From Tetracentron sinense (lineage: Eukaryota > Streptophyta > Magnoliopsida > Trochodendrales > Trochodendraceae), in contig CM026570.1 in NCBI GenBank assembly GCA_015143295.1, positions 24,559,250 through 24,623,249 of the forward strand: a stretch of 64,000 nucleotides of DNA. The letters run 5' to 3'. The notes under the pieces were generated by a model that worked only from the letters and a program-made list of their open reading frames with translations, was not told the DNA's origin and did not search any database. A program made the translations under genes and the position numbers. Shown here one piece after another: positions 1 to 11,910 of this stretch. Positions within the stretch are counted from its first letter, which is position 1. Each line of letters starts with the position of its first letter.

Positions 1-45
1 TCTTCACTAGCTAGTGTTTATAAAAGTATAAATGGCATATATGTT

Positions 46-215
46 ATTTTCAGAGCGAATAAGGACAGTCCAGTATCCGCTCTATTAAATATCTGACTGA
101 ATAGGAGTATTATATACTCCTATTCAGTCAGATATTTAATTGAGCGGTATATACTCCTATTCAATCAGATATTTAATAGAGCGGATACTGGACTGTCCTT
201 ATTCGCTCTGAAAAT
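46..215. repeat. Foldback element with 65-bp inverted arms
   Basis: The arms at 46-110 and 151-215 are inverted copies differing at about one base. The middle (111-150) begins with an extra copy of the right half-arm, so about 37 bp at 114-150 is repeated in tandem at 151-187. There is no coding capacity. It looks like a small foldback MITE whose arm was partly duplicated. I could not read a target-site duplication, so the superfamily is open. Confidence 0.75.
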
Positions 216-1081
216 AAGCGAATATGCTCAGTTGACAAGCCTAACTAATAATATCAGTATTTTTGTGGACGTCAAGAAGTGCAACATCTCGTTCATACAT
301 GTGCTACCAATGGCATATCTTGACTACTCCGAATATAAGAGAAGGTAACATCATTATATAAAGAAAAGGCAAGACTCCAATGCATCACAGAAGTAGATTA
401 TCTATCAACTAAGTGTTTTCTTCTTTTTTTATAAGCATCCTCTGAACATATTTCAATGATAAAAGAAAAAAAAACTTGGTTTATTCTTTGTTTTATCCGG
501 TTAAATCCGTAGTTGCATTTTTAGAACACCTGTCCCCATTAAACATAGGTAATTAGCTTTAACCCTAGGGTTAATGTAAATCTTATTTAAGTATTTAATT
601 TTACTTTTATGAACCTAACTATCAGACACATGTTGCAACAACGAGAGGTAACAAGCCTAGCAACTAGCAAGGATCAACTTTAAAAGGCAGGCTACAAAAG
701 GCCAGCTTAAAATGCTGAAAATCCTAATATTAATATGCTTTTAAGGTGTCAAATCATTATATAAGACCTAAGAAGGGATTATCGGTATCCTTTCAATCCA
801 AAAAAAAAAGAAAAAAAAAAAAAAAAGGAAGAAGAAAGGATCATCCTAAACCTAAAAGCGCTTTCATGTGCCAATCCAAATGCCCCCTAATACTATACCC
901 TAGGGTTAATGCTCAATTTCGAATGTTTTAGAAAATAGTACTAAAGTCGCACTCCAAAAGGATGTGTGGGGTCACACTGTTGGTCCTCTTGCAACGATTT
1001 TTTTTTTAAAGGTAATTTCACTGTATCAAACCAACATAAAAATACATTTAGTCTACTCATAAGAGGACGGAAGACTTACAA
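216..1081. other. Intergenic, no gene seen
   Basis: AT-rich sequence with homopurine and homopyrimidine tracts, including an A/G tract near 800-840 that gives a lysine-rich open frame with no other protein character. I see no gene or recognisable element here. Confidence 0.6.
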
Positions 1082-1690
1082 TGTCGCGCCCCAAAATTTC
1101 ATGTTGGTCCATAAGACCTTGGACCCATGACAATACGTATCCATGTCTTTATAACAACATAAAGGCATGCTAATAAATGAGTCTCGAATTTAAACTTCAA
1201 TATAATTTTAAATCGGTCAACTAGATCTCAAATTTATAATTTAAAACCTAAGTAACATCTTTAATTGTATTATTACATCTTTCTCAACTGAATGAATAAA
1301 ACTAACTAAGTATCGGATCAGTAGTATGGATAATGATCAATATCCACTCTGGTGTCCTGATAGCCACCTTCTTGCTCTTCTAGGTACTATTCCTCAATCC
1401 AAGGTCTTGAAGCACAAATGTCAAACTCTATTGAAACAACCAACATAAAAGCACAGCTGAGCAAACAAAAGCTCAATATATACAAAGTTTAGTTAACAAT
1501 ATCATAACATATAATCATGGTCATGCTTTATCATAGATAAACATATCGTACAGTTCATGTGTAGAACATGTAAACACAAAAGCATCAGTCATGGCATGTA
1601 AACACAAAAGCGTCATTCATGGCATGTAAGACTCGTGACTTGTGTAGGCAGATAAGATTTGTGCATGTTCATGTAAGATTCATGAACATG
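1082..1690 (-). mobile_element. Decayed gypsy LTR-like stretch
   Basis: It opens with TGTCGCGCCCCAAAA, the same start as the left LTR of the gypsy element at 22,804 and close to that of the element at 50,323. Further in it keeps landmarks in the same order, such as a CAGCTGAGCA stretch near 1,455 that matches the CGGCTGAGCA stretch of those LTRs. The rest is diverged. It is probably the remnant of an LTR from a related Tekay/Del-like family. No internal region or matching second LTR was found, and the right limit is approximate. Confidence 0.4.
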
Positions 1691-2904
1691 AAGATCTGTT
1701 TCTTTTGTTTCTGCCTGTTATTCCTATAGATGAACAGTCTTCTTGTTTATTGGAAGAGTGTTAGATGAGATAGGAGAAGGTAGTGGATGGACTGTCTTGA
1801 AGCTTGATCTTAAATAAAGGTGAAGATTCGGCCAGGAGGCTCGGCTCCAAAAACTTCCATAAAGATATTGAAGTAGAACATGAGGATGAACAAGGGAGAG
1901 CAGACAAGTGGCTTAATCCTCCTGAGATTGGTAGGATTCTCCAAGGCAAGTGTGAGAAGTAATTTCGTGGTTTAAATGAATAAGGAGGATCTGAATCTAG
2001 ATAATTATTATTCAGAAGCATCTGTTTTTTTTTTTTTTTTGGCCCCTTTTGTTCTTTTTTCCTAATATTATTTCTTGTGGGCCTAAAGCATCTGTACTTG
2101 GTATTTGATGAAGAGATGAATTGGTGGATTTGTGGGTATATAAAATGTTTTTTTTCCTTGTAAAATTGATAAAACAATTAAAGAATCATGCTTTGACCCT
2201 AAGTAGCTAGCCAAGGTGTGGAGTTAGTAATCAAACATGAAACAGGAAAAGACAGCTTGAAAAATATTTTAAAAAATCTTGAATTCACTTGAGGAAAATA
2301 ATCGTCTTTTAATTTTTCTCTTTCTTTCTTTTCAGGTAGAAACTTCAGGTTCTTTAACAATCCAATTTCTTAAATTCTCAAGAAATTTGTATTGCTCTTG
2401 GATCCAAATGATCAAAACCTTCTCCTTTTTCTTGTTTGAAGGGATTCACATTTCTTGTTATCCCAACATTTTTTTTAATCCAGAGAAAGAACTCTCTTTG
2501 TAGTAATTATTTTAGAACCATTTTAAACCGGAGCTTGGGTTCGGTTTCTGAAGTTTTCCTGCAAATGGATTCCTTGATTTTGTCCTAGCTAGACAGTTTC
2601 AATGACTTAATCAGCACTTCTAAGGTCATTGTGAAGCTAGAGCTTCTCCAGTTATGATAAAGTGTTTAAAGATTGCTTTTGGAATATCATTTGCTGACTC
2701 CCAGCACTCATAAATCAAGAAAGATATAAAGAGAATAAAGCCCAAAACATCTAAAGAATATATGCTTATCTCACTACAAAAGAAGCTTTAACCAAGAAAT
2801 CCAAACCCAAACTGTTTCAACACTGGTTGGTTCAATTCCCCATCAGCAGAACAGGAATCAAACCTGAAAATTGATCATTATTAATATTTATTATTTACCT
2901 ACTC
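1691..2904. other. Intergenic, no gene seen
   Basis: Mostly AT-rich, with poly-T near 2,026-2,040. The longest open frame (minus strand, 1,761-2,177) has no family character, is low complexity in part and has no supporting splice or start context. Nothing recognisable. Confidence 0.55.
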
Positions 2905-3025
2905 TTTAGTAGTAATAGTCCGTTAGTAATGGGGGAGTGAAACTCTTACAAGCCATCACCCCTGAGATTAGATCCCATGACATCTCTCATAAGAGGGAGC
3001 ACACCATACCATTGAGTATTTTACA
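2905..3025 (-). mobile_element. SINE-like relic
   Basis: Read on the minus strand, a box A-like stretch (TCAATGGTATGGTGTG) is followed about 30 bases later by a box B-like stretch (GGGATCTAATCTC), the spacing of an internal Pol III promoter in tRNA-derived SINEs. Both boxes are degenerate and no clear target-site duplication is visible. It could also be chance similarity. Confidence 0.4.
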
Positions 3026-4097
3026 ATTTTAAAAAAAAAAAAAAAATCTGTGCCACGGAAAATCAAGTTCTACTTATGCACAGTACCTATAAATCACCAG
3101 ATTCAAAATAATAAATATGTTTAATATATTGTAGAATATGATTTTCTTTTTCTCATATATAAATTCGTTTTTAATCTTTGAAATCTACAAACTTACTTCA
3201 AAAGTCACCTTCAAGGTGTGATAAAGAAAGAAAAGCAGAAAAAAGAGGTTCCATGGAATGAGGATATTCAAGGTACTTCTTGAGAGACGGCAAGTCTACT
3301 ACCAGCATACCAATGGACATGGTGCCATATGGAGAGCATAGTAATTAGTAACAAGGTTTTCCAATTATTTTTTTAAAAAAAAAAATTAACAATTTGCGAT
3401 TTTTTCGTCAATTGATTAAATTCATTAGATATTGATGGCTTCTTGAAAAAAAATTGTGACTTTTCAAAAGATAAAATTTGTGAATTAAATGCAAATTATT
3501 ATAATTATAAAAAAAATTGTGAATAATTGTCATAGTTATGGAATATATCTATTTAGAATTTTTCATAATTAATAATCTCTTTTATTATCTTTTCGGACAG
3601 TTTCTCAATTGTTTTCCGATTTTTTTCAAAATTTGCCGATATTTTCCAAATTTAATTGCTGAACTCCAACTGGGTGACTAAGTTGAGGAGTACAGATGTT
3701 TGGACCCCACAACCCCACCCCCGCACGGTTCAATAGGCCCTACCTAAACAGAACTCGTTGAATAAAGGTAGACCCACTCGGATGACGTAACCATCCACTC
3801 TATCGCTTAATTTTGAACATTCACGAAAATGTGGCAAATGTATAAAAGCAATTTATAATCTCCTTAACCAGGTTACTCAAAAATGGTTTAAGAACTCAAT
3901 GGACTAAGTCAAAGAATTTTCCAAGTTGCTAAGGACATGATCAAGATCTGAGAGGAGTTGGAGGTTCATTCTTAGTGAACCCTGAAACCCTTGATCCATC
4001 AAGTATTTGAAGAATTATACAAAATCATATTACAAAACAAGCCTTCAAACTCAACTGGGGATTGGAATGAGTTCCAGATAATGTTGGACTGAAGGAA
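3026..4097. other. Intergenic and 3' flank of the ELM2-type gene
   Basis: Poly-A and poly-T runs near 3,029-3,046 and 3,371-3,390, then AT-rich sequence. Bases 3,360-3,660 recall the GAATTATTCC-like interior of the MITE at 39,117 but no ends were found. The part next to 4,098 should include the 3' untranslated region of the minus-strand gene. Confidence 0.45.
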
Positions 4098-7000
4098 TCA
4101 ACGGGGCTGAATCAAGTATCTAGTTTTCACATCTTTAGATCTCCCAAAGCTAACACTCTCAGCTCGACACCTTTTCCGAGAACCCATGGACTCGTCCACC
4201 TCATCGTCATCGCTGTTGACTATTTCAGAGGTTGATCTGGTCTGCATGCTCATACGTCTGGGTACAAAAACATTAAAGTAGTAGCTCACTATGCTTTCCT
4301 TGCACTTGGATGGAAAGAGCTTCAAGGCAGGCTTCCAGAAACTCTTACCTGTTGATATGGGATTCATTTTCACCAGGGACTTGAAACTTCTCTCCTCCTT
4401 TAGTGACCACAACTTAGAAACTTCTTCTCCCATCTCATCAAATTTCCAACTGAAGAAAGCAGGACCCAGATCAGATTGCAGTCGAGACCTTTCCTTGATA
4501 ATGTGGTGTTTGATGCATTCTACAGATCTAGGAGAGACACAGGAACAAGAGTCTGGTTTCCCTTTTCCAATCACTCTCTCAATGGTCCTAGTTCTTCCAC
4601 CTTCAATGGGCCAAATTTGGGTACCCAACCACTTTGAATAATCTGAATCACAATCATAAGGATTCTCATTGTTGCATGGATCAGTCCAGTCTGGCACATC
4701 GGCCTGAAAGCGGGGGCCAACTGGAATTGCCATTCTTGGAAGATAATCACCAATGAAGTTCAATAACCTGATTGACTTCCGAGATGTTTGAAGATTCAGT
4801 TGTTTTGGCTTCTCTGTACTAGATGGGTTTACACTGTTGACTGAGTCATCGAAAATGAGTAAGAGTGAGTCCCTAAGGATTGTTTTTGTCGGACTGGATG
4901 GGTTGGAACCATTGACTGATTCATCGGAATCAATTGAGAGAGGAAAGTCATCGTTGGGTGGATTGGTCCAGTCCAGTGCATCATCCTGAAAGGAAGGATC
5001 AGTAGAGACCTGATTTCCTTGAAAGTTGTCCCCAAAATTCAAAAACCGGAACGAACTGCGTGGGTTATGCAGAATTGTCTGATCAAGACTTCTGATCGAG
5101 TCAGCGTGATTGTGTAAGCATGCTCTTGAAGAGGCAGAAGAACTCTGTCCTTTGCTTAAACCTGTGAAACTTTGCTGATATGACTTCTCTGAAGTCAATT
5201 CAGATATATCTGAGGATTTGCCGCACAGAAATTGCTGAAGTTTCCGCTTTTTCTGGAAAAAAAAGGCATGAACTGTCATTTGGTTAGAATGGAAAGAGCA
5301 AAGCATTTGGGTATAATGAAGATGCAAACAATCCCAAAGGGGATAAACCTGAGCGAAGAACTGCTTGAAGACCTTTGACAAAGTCATATATGAGCTATAA
5401 GCTTCACCGCAATGGAACTGGTTGGGATTTCATGTTTGTAAATATTAGAGTTTAGATCATTAGATTTATCTCATGAATTGAAGTGGGTGAAAGCCTAATG
5501 GAGTTAATATACAAAACTGGCATTTCTCTATGTAACTATTCTGGTGCTCAGTATAGTACACGCCACAGAAAATTAATGTGGAGGACTTATGATTCAAGAC
5601 TCATTTTACAGTAAGATATAATCAGAGCCCTGGAATGGAACTGAGTGAGGTTTCAAGTTTTAAGTTTAGATTTATCTCACAGATTGAAGTGGGTGAAATC
5701 CAGATGGAGCTAACATATACAAATAGCATTTCTCTGATCCTCTGTATAGTACATGCCACAGAAAATTTACGTGCGAAGTCATGATCCAAAACCCAAAATT
5801 TATTACATAAAATCTGCCACTCCCCTTCACTATTTATTTGATTTTCCAGAATAGTGATTGAGAGTTTGATGTCAATTCGAGAGTTTGAGGGGTTCCATGG
5901 TAAAGAGAGAATTGCTTAATTGGCTATGGTACCAATATCTATATCTGTCAAAGATAAAGGTATCATATTATTCTTGATGTTTTATGTGATCGCAGCAGTT
6001 ACTAAAGACCACAAAAGATCAGAACAAGATCTTACTTTAGTCAGACATGTATAAACCAAGACCTGGCATCTGATATCTGAAAGATTGTTAAAATCTAACG
6101 GTAGGAATCACCTGATCATACTGTTAAGTCTGTTAAATCAAATTTCTGAAGTCTCGTTTTGAGCTTGTTTAACTGAAATCCTACTTGCAATAGCAAGATT
6201 TTGCTAGGAAATGATGTTGGATACGCTTCCCCGAAAACATATGATAAAACTTTTCGATTAGCACGGCATTTCAATATAGATATTTGAGATCCATTGTTGA
6301 GTTATGCTCATTGACTTGTGTTTCTTAAAGTAACTCTTCATGCTCCTCCTGAGAAGTTAAAACATCTCCCTCCAACTACACACATGCAGGTACAATACCA
6401 TATAAAAAAGATTATGAACATCCAGAATAAAGTATACATTCCCATGGGATCTCCTCGTTTAATCGTCTGGAATCTTGTTTGTTCAGCAATGTGGTGCAAG
6501 TTAGCTTGTGAGTAGCAATTCAGTTTGAGAATATTTGTTTCAGCAATAGAACTTTTCACTTTCTCTAGTCACTCAAGCATATTTCTAGATTAGGAACAGT
6601 GGTCTTAATACCAGTGATATTAGCAAGCATTACATCACTGGCATATTTCTTCGGACAAATAAGGAATCTACGGGTTTTGTGTGATTCACAACCCAATAAG
6701 TCATGTAGCATATGTAGTTCATCCAAAACTCTCTGTTGAACACTCAATTGGGGATCCAAGAGCTATTGACGCCACTCCAGTAGTTATATATGCAAGGATA
6801 ACATCTCAAAGCTCTGTCAAGTAAACAAGGGACGCCCCTGAAGCATGTTCACCCGTTCATCCAACATCTCCCTAAAGGTTCCAATCCATCAGAAATACGA
6901 TCATAGTTACCCCATGGTATTCCATATGCAATCCCATCCAAAAAAATTAAGATCAAACCGATTATGTCTGGCAGAGAAATGATATTCAATGCCGTGATTA

Positions 7001-7635
7001 ATAGTTCACAAAAAAGGTAATAAAATTCGAAAGAATTGGCTCCAATACTATGCATACACCAAAAAAGAAATCAAAAGTTCTTCAAAAGCTGAAATTGTGA
7101 TCAATGATTAGAGCATGATAATCCTAATTTTCTAATACAAATGTCACTCAGTATTGGTGGCTCCTTTGGGAAAGGCCAATAAAATCTCGAGCTTGTAGTT
7201 CCTGTTTTACAAATGGATGCTTATAGATAATGCATACACAGATTAAAGACATTATATTTGACACCCGCCGACCAATCTATCACGAAAGCTATGGAAAATA
7301 AGATGGGATGATATAAAAGGGAAATGAGGTTGTGAGCTTACCGAAGGAAATTCAGCATTACTTGGAAGCAGAACTTTCCGCAGTTTAAGAATCTGACCCC
7401 GTGATTGGCGAACCGCTCCTGGTGACAATCTGGGATTGCAGGGATCAGTAGCAACTTCTTTTAACCACAATAACATGTCTAGCAAAGATTGATCATGTTT
7501 CTGTCTCAGAGAATTTGAACCAGCATTTGATCCAAGACCAGGTTTTTTTATTCTAATATGGTCCCTCTTTAGTGGAGAAACCTCATGCTTCCTCTCTTCC
7601 CCATGACAAACATCACCACCTTTTAACACTACCAT
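4098..7635 (-). CDS. ELM2/SANT-type plant nuclear protein, two exons
   Basis: Exon 1 is 7,635-7,342 (donor GTAAGC). Exon 2 is 5,252-4,098 (acceptor TTTTTTTTCCAG). The intron is 2,089 bp in phase 0 and the predicted protein is 482 residues. Residues about 40-85 contain a stretch (LLDMLLWLKEVATDPCNP) like the vestigial ARID-type segment of plant ARID/ELM2 proteins. Residues about 271-313 hold the ELM2-like core (VGPRFQADVPDW, then KWLGTQIWP). A Cys-containing linker (KPDSCSC) follows, and a SANT-like region at about 380-431 ends in YYFNVFVPRR. The C-terminus has an acidic run (NSDDDEVDE) and basic clusters suggesting nuclear location. ELM2 and SANT modules usually recruit histone deacetylase complexes, so chromatin regulation is an inference from family. 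The frame upstream of the ATG stays open to a possible acceptor near 7,690, so an extra 5' exon cannot be excluded. Confidence 0.85.
5253..7341 (-). other. Intron of the ELM2-type gene
   Basis: Phase 0 intron, GTAAGC at its 5' end and a polypyrimidine tract before CAG at its 3' end (minus strand). The short open frames inside show no protein family character. Two stretches near 5,400-5,540 and 5,640-5,780 are about 70% alike (both hold GATTTATCTCA and a GTACA[TC]GCCACAGAAAA stretch), a diverged local duplication. Confidence 0.65.
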
Positions 7636-7920
7636 CTTCACGTGAAAGATCCTGTAGACGGCCTTCTTTGATCTATTAGCTTCAATCCTGAAGTAAAAAA
7701 AAAAAACAATCTAGGCCATCAGCATTGCCATTTCTCTGAGATATATTGGTCAAGAACACTATTTCTCATTAAAAAAAAAATTTCAAAGCAGAGCTTATTT
7801 GAGTTCCTAAATAGAGAAAACAAATCCTGTAGGACTCGATCTTAAGCCAAATTCAATTTCGTTTAGAAGTTTTGAAATCTCAATGATTTCTCTATTTTTT
7901 CTAGCAAGTAGTAACAGTTT

Positions 7921-8108
7921 TTTTTTTTTTTGTTATTATATCGTGGATATCATCACGAGAGCCTTGAAAGCTCAGACTAGTCTCACGGGCTAACATAGGG
8001 AATACCCCCACCCCATGCAGCCGTTATTGAGGGGAGGCAGTGAATCGAACTCGAGACCTCCGGGTTTACTGTTCATCCATGACCACTGGGCCACACCCTC
8101 GGGGGGTT
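7921..8108 (-). mobile_element. tRNA-derived SINE
   Basis: On the minus strand it starts near 8,107 with GAGGGTGTGGCCCAGTGGTC, which contains a good box A, followed by box B (GAGTTCGATTC) near 8,055. The body is about 185 bases and ends in a poly-A tail (poly-T at 7,918-7,931 on the plus strand). The flanks share TAACAGTTT at 7,912-7,920 and 8,113-8,121, a target-site duplication. This fits an Au-like or similar plant SINE. It sits upstream of the ELM2-type gene. Confidence 0.85.
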
Positions 8109-8866
8109 AGATTAACAGTTTGAAAACGCTAATTTCTGGGTTTTTGTTCGTTCGTGCCTTTTCTTCTACAGAATTAAAAAGTACAGGTTCTTTCCACATA
8201 CATAAGAAAGATCATAGAGACTGTAAGAAGTTCTCAAGTTAGGGTTCTTTATGGGGTCATTGTTCTAACTTCTAATAAAGTAGCTCTAAGCCTCTAACCC
8301 TTGAATTAGTTAATTTGTTCTCATATATATTCAGGAGAAATTAGGAATATTCTACCCAAGAATCCAGATGATCCAATTTCAAAAGATCATAAATTAATCA
8401 ATTTTTTTTTCTTTGAAAGTTCATAAAAATATAATACAAGATATATGTGATTCGTCACAATATAATTATCACATAATTCAAGATTTATGTGATTTATCAC
8501 GATATAATAACATATTCTGTCGGATAATCAACTCCGTTTACTATTTTAAATGAAAATTACAAGTATAAAGGGATATAGGAATACCGTTTGAAGAGAGAAG
8601 CCCCACAATAACCCTTAGCAATACTTAGCACCAACTTGTTTGGCTTCTTTGACTAAAGAGAACCATGAGCTCTCAAAAAGAATAGGCAACCACTCCTAGG
8701 ACACCTAATATATATTGGTTTTGATTCTTGACAAGTGATAAGTGCACTACAACCGTCCTTTAATGAAAAGACCGAAATACCCTTTATCTATACAGTAGGC
8801 CCTCTTATAATTAATATTTTATAACTTAATAATTAATAAATTTGTAAGAAACCAACTTAGTGTAGG
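8109..8866. other. 5' flank of the ELM2-type gene
   Basis: AT-rich sequence without a gene. It should contain the promoter of the minus-strand gene, but I cannot point to a convincing TATA box or start site. A near repeat (ATACAAGATATATGTGATTCG and AATTCAAGATTTATGTGATTT) lies at about 8,430-8,500. Confidence 0.4.
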
Positions 8867-10870
8867 GAATCCAGATAAAAAAAATATGCAGAATACTGGA
8901 TCCCAAAGATCTTTACACCATAATAAACATTTAATATTAACTACATAATAGAAGAATATTAGTTCGGTAAATGATGTTTACCGGTAAAGCATAAAATCGA
9001 TAAATTGTCAAAACTCTTTATAAAGATTTCTCAAAGAAATACTCAAAGCTCGATCCTCGCTCTTCACTATCTCCATGAAGCTTTCGAATCTTTCATTTGC
9101 TTTTGAAGAACAAATAGATGAAGGAGATTATGAAGTAAACTCTCTAACTCACAAAAACTCTTAAGGTTCAAAACCCTAAAGCTCTCCCTTGTAGCTCACG
9201 AAAATCCTTGAGGGCTCTCCCTTATAGCTCACGAAATTGTGGAGAATAATAATTATCTATTCCCACACGGTTTGATCTAGGAGTATATATAGATGTGGAT
9301 CTTATCTACATCTTGATCATTATCCTTATCATTATCTTATAATGATAGTTATCCATTAGAGTTACTAATAATGATAACCTTTTTCATTAAAAGACTCCTA
9401 GTTTATCTATAAGAAGTTTGTTATAACAAACTTTCTAATTTAGAATTCATTTTCATAAAAAAACTCCTTAATTAATGGGATGTAACTAACTCCCTAAAAT
9501 TAAAAAAATAAGAATAGACATTCTAGATTCTCCAAAAGGTGGGCGTGAGCATGAGGGGGGCGTGAGCTTCATGGTAGGAGATAAGGGATAATCTTTATCC
9601 TTATCTCTTTGTTTCTTCACTTCTAAGTTAGGTATCTAATCTCATCAGATAAGGGTTAATTAATTAACAATTATCTATTAACCAAAATCCCTCATACATA
9701 GGGAAGATAAAGTGGGCGCCCATCTTGGGGTTCTATCCCATGGGCTTGGGCCCACCAATAAGATTCATCTTGGTATGGGTTTTTATGAATATGGGTCCAA
9801 CCCATTTCCCTTGTTTTTGGTTGATTAAATAATTATTATTATTAACATTTAATCTATTATTATTTCGAGCTTATATTTCTTTATGAGCATCTCCAAAGAT
9901 TGCTCTGGGACATTCTAACCCTGGCTTATCCGATGTTATCCCATTAACCTTTTAATAGGAAGGGCACCGGAATTGCAAGTGACGTAAGATATCCATGTTG
10001 CAATTGAATCCTAGTGTAAGAACATAAACCAATAAAGGATCCCATCACATGAACTAATGCATATGATTGATCATTCCAATAACATTATCCCTAATAGGCC
10101 TTCGAGATTAATATATTATCTAACTCATAGCTTATTGTAGATCATCTGGGTTTCTAAGACATTTGATTAAGCCATGAGAAACTATTTCTCATAATAAAAC
10201 ATTTTGAGAAAAACTTTTATTAAGTATAATATATTTTATTAAAAAATATTTTTTAAACTTATTTGATTTCAAAATCACCTACGCAAACTTTAAGCTTAAT
10301 GGACTGTCTCAGCCAGAACTTGGATAATCTCTCAATTTAATGAGCATAGATTTTTTGTTTGAAATTCATCATGACTCGAACAGCTTTCTGATTATCCAAC
10401 TGTCACCTTATCGTAGTCCCTCAGGTAGAGAGTACTTAGGTGCAATCAAAACAGTCAGATCACTACTCAGTTATAAATGAACTCATCAGATCTAAGGATC
10501 ATCAAAACTGTTCAATGTGAATGAGAGACCAATTATCTGATAGTATATTTATCTAAAAGGTCTCTCCACATTATGCCATGAAAAGTCATTTAGATTGTAA
10601 GATTCTTATTGATTAGATTAATAAAGACATCTTCTTTATCTATTATGAATTCATTATGGGTAATTGACCAACATCATGAGATGATCTATACGATATGAGA
10701 TATCGAATAAGGGCCCTAGGATATATTGTAGGAAAGCTATGTGATTAGACTATCACAGGCAGATATAGCTTTCTAGTTCCTTATACCTTATAGAGTCACA
10801 GCTATGGGTGATGAACGAAGGAGGAATGTGATCTTTTATGAATAAAGACTCATTCTTTTTTTATTAAATT
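8867..10870. other. Non-coding stretch, possibly LTR-derived
   Basis: About 2 kb with no coding frame, opening at TGTAGGGAATCC and containing tandem-like phrases (AGCTCTCCCTTGTAGCTCACG, later CTCTCCCTTATAGCTCACG near 9,180-9,230). Composition and phrasing recall a long non-coding LTR or LARD-type element read in antisense. I could not find a matching second copy, primer site or duplication, so this is only a suspicion. Confidence 0.25.
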
Positions 10871-11910
10871 ACAAAAAGATGTCTCAAATTTTCACAATAG
10901 GTGCACAAGAACACAAATATTTTTAGACTTGAAAGCCTCGAGACTTTTAAAGTACCACACTTTACAATTCTCACAAAAGGAAAGACTATTGTAAGATTAA
11001 ACTCGAGAAATCAAAAGACACTTACCAACATGCATTTCATCAATCTAAGAAAATTAATGATTGGTATTGAAGAAAAATATTTTAAGAAAAAGTAAAAACT
11101 AAACCATTGAGGAGACTGCCAACAACACTCCGGGGCGGGCGCAACATAGCCTTGTACATGTCAACTAAGATGTATGCACGCAAACTGAGGTCTCGATTGG
11201 CATGCATAGAGGTATGTGGTGCCTCCCAAGTGGTCGCATCAACCAGAGAGGATGTTGTGTCTAAAACTTTTACTGATCACACCTAATTGAACTTTGAACT
11301 GACAAATATTTGACAAAAAAAATACAAAGAGCTCACTTTAATCCTTTCAAAGTATAGAAGAACCATTTCGTAAGGAAGCTAACTTTTTTCAGAGTTTCCC
11401 TCACAAGTACAATTCTCTCTCCTTATTATTCTACAACTCTAGTCTCCTATATTAAATACAACTATGGTCTCCTATACATAATACAATATCTCTATTTTTT
11501 TTTAAAAGGTTTATCTCTTAATTTAGAAGATTGCCCTTGTCATTATCTAAAATTATTAATCTTGCCATTTTTGGCAACGATTACACAAATAGACGAGTCA
11601 AAGAACTACAAAGGCAAACAAAAATATGTCGCAATCTAAAGATAAAAATAACGATAAGATGTGATAATTCATAATTCCAATAACGAACTAATGACTCTTA
11701 TTGGATAAGGATAAGGATTTTTATCTACAGTTATAATTAGATCGAATTTTCGGTATATGGTGATCTGATTCCATTAAGATATTTAACATCCAATTTCTTT
11801 ATTTATAAGTTATATAATTTTTCAAAAATTTACTTATCTATACTTTTAAGGCAAAAACTCCATTTGCAACATAGGATTTGATAATAAAGACTATTAAGTT
11901 TTAGTAAGTA
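10871..11910. other. Intergenic, no gene seen
   Basis: AT-rich, with one more GC-rich patch at 11,115-11,270 that I do not recognise. The open frames are short and without family character. Confidence 0.5.

Noticed and set aside
746-931. Lysine-rich small frame
   Set aside because: It is the translation of an A/G-rich tract.
1761-2177. 138-codon minus-strand frame
   Set aside because: Composition is driven by poly-T and AT-rich sequence, with no domain, splice or codon-use support.
4291-4641. 116-codon plus-strand frame within the ELM2-type gene
   Set aside because: Antisense shadow of a strongly supported exon.
6565-6759. Possible extra exon of the ELM2-type gene (64-codon minus frame)
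   Set aside because: No fitting splice sites were found, and the two accepted exons already join in phase 0 with continuous family-like sequence.
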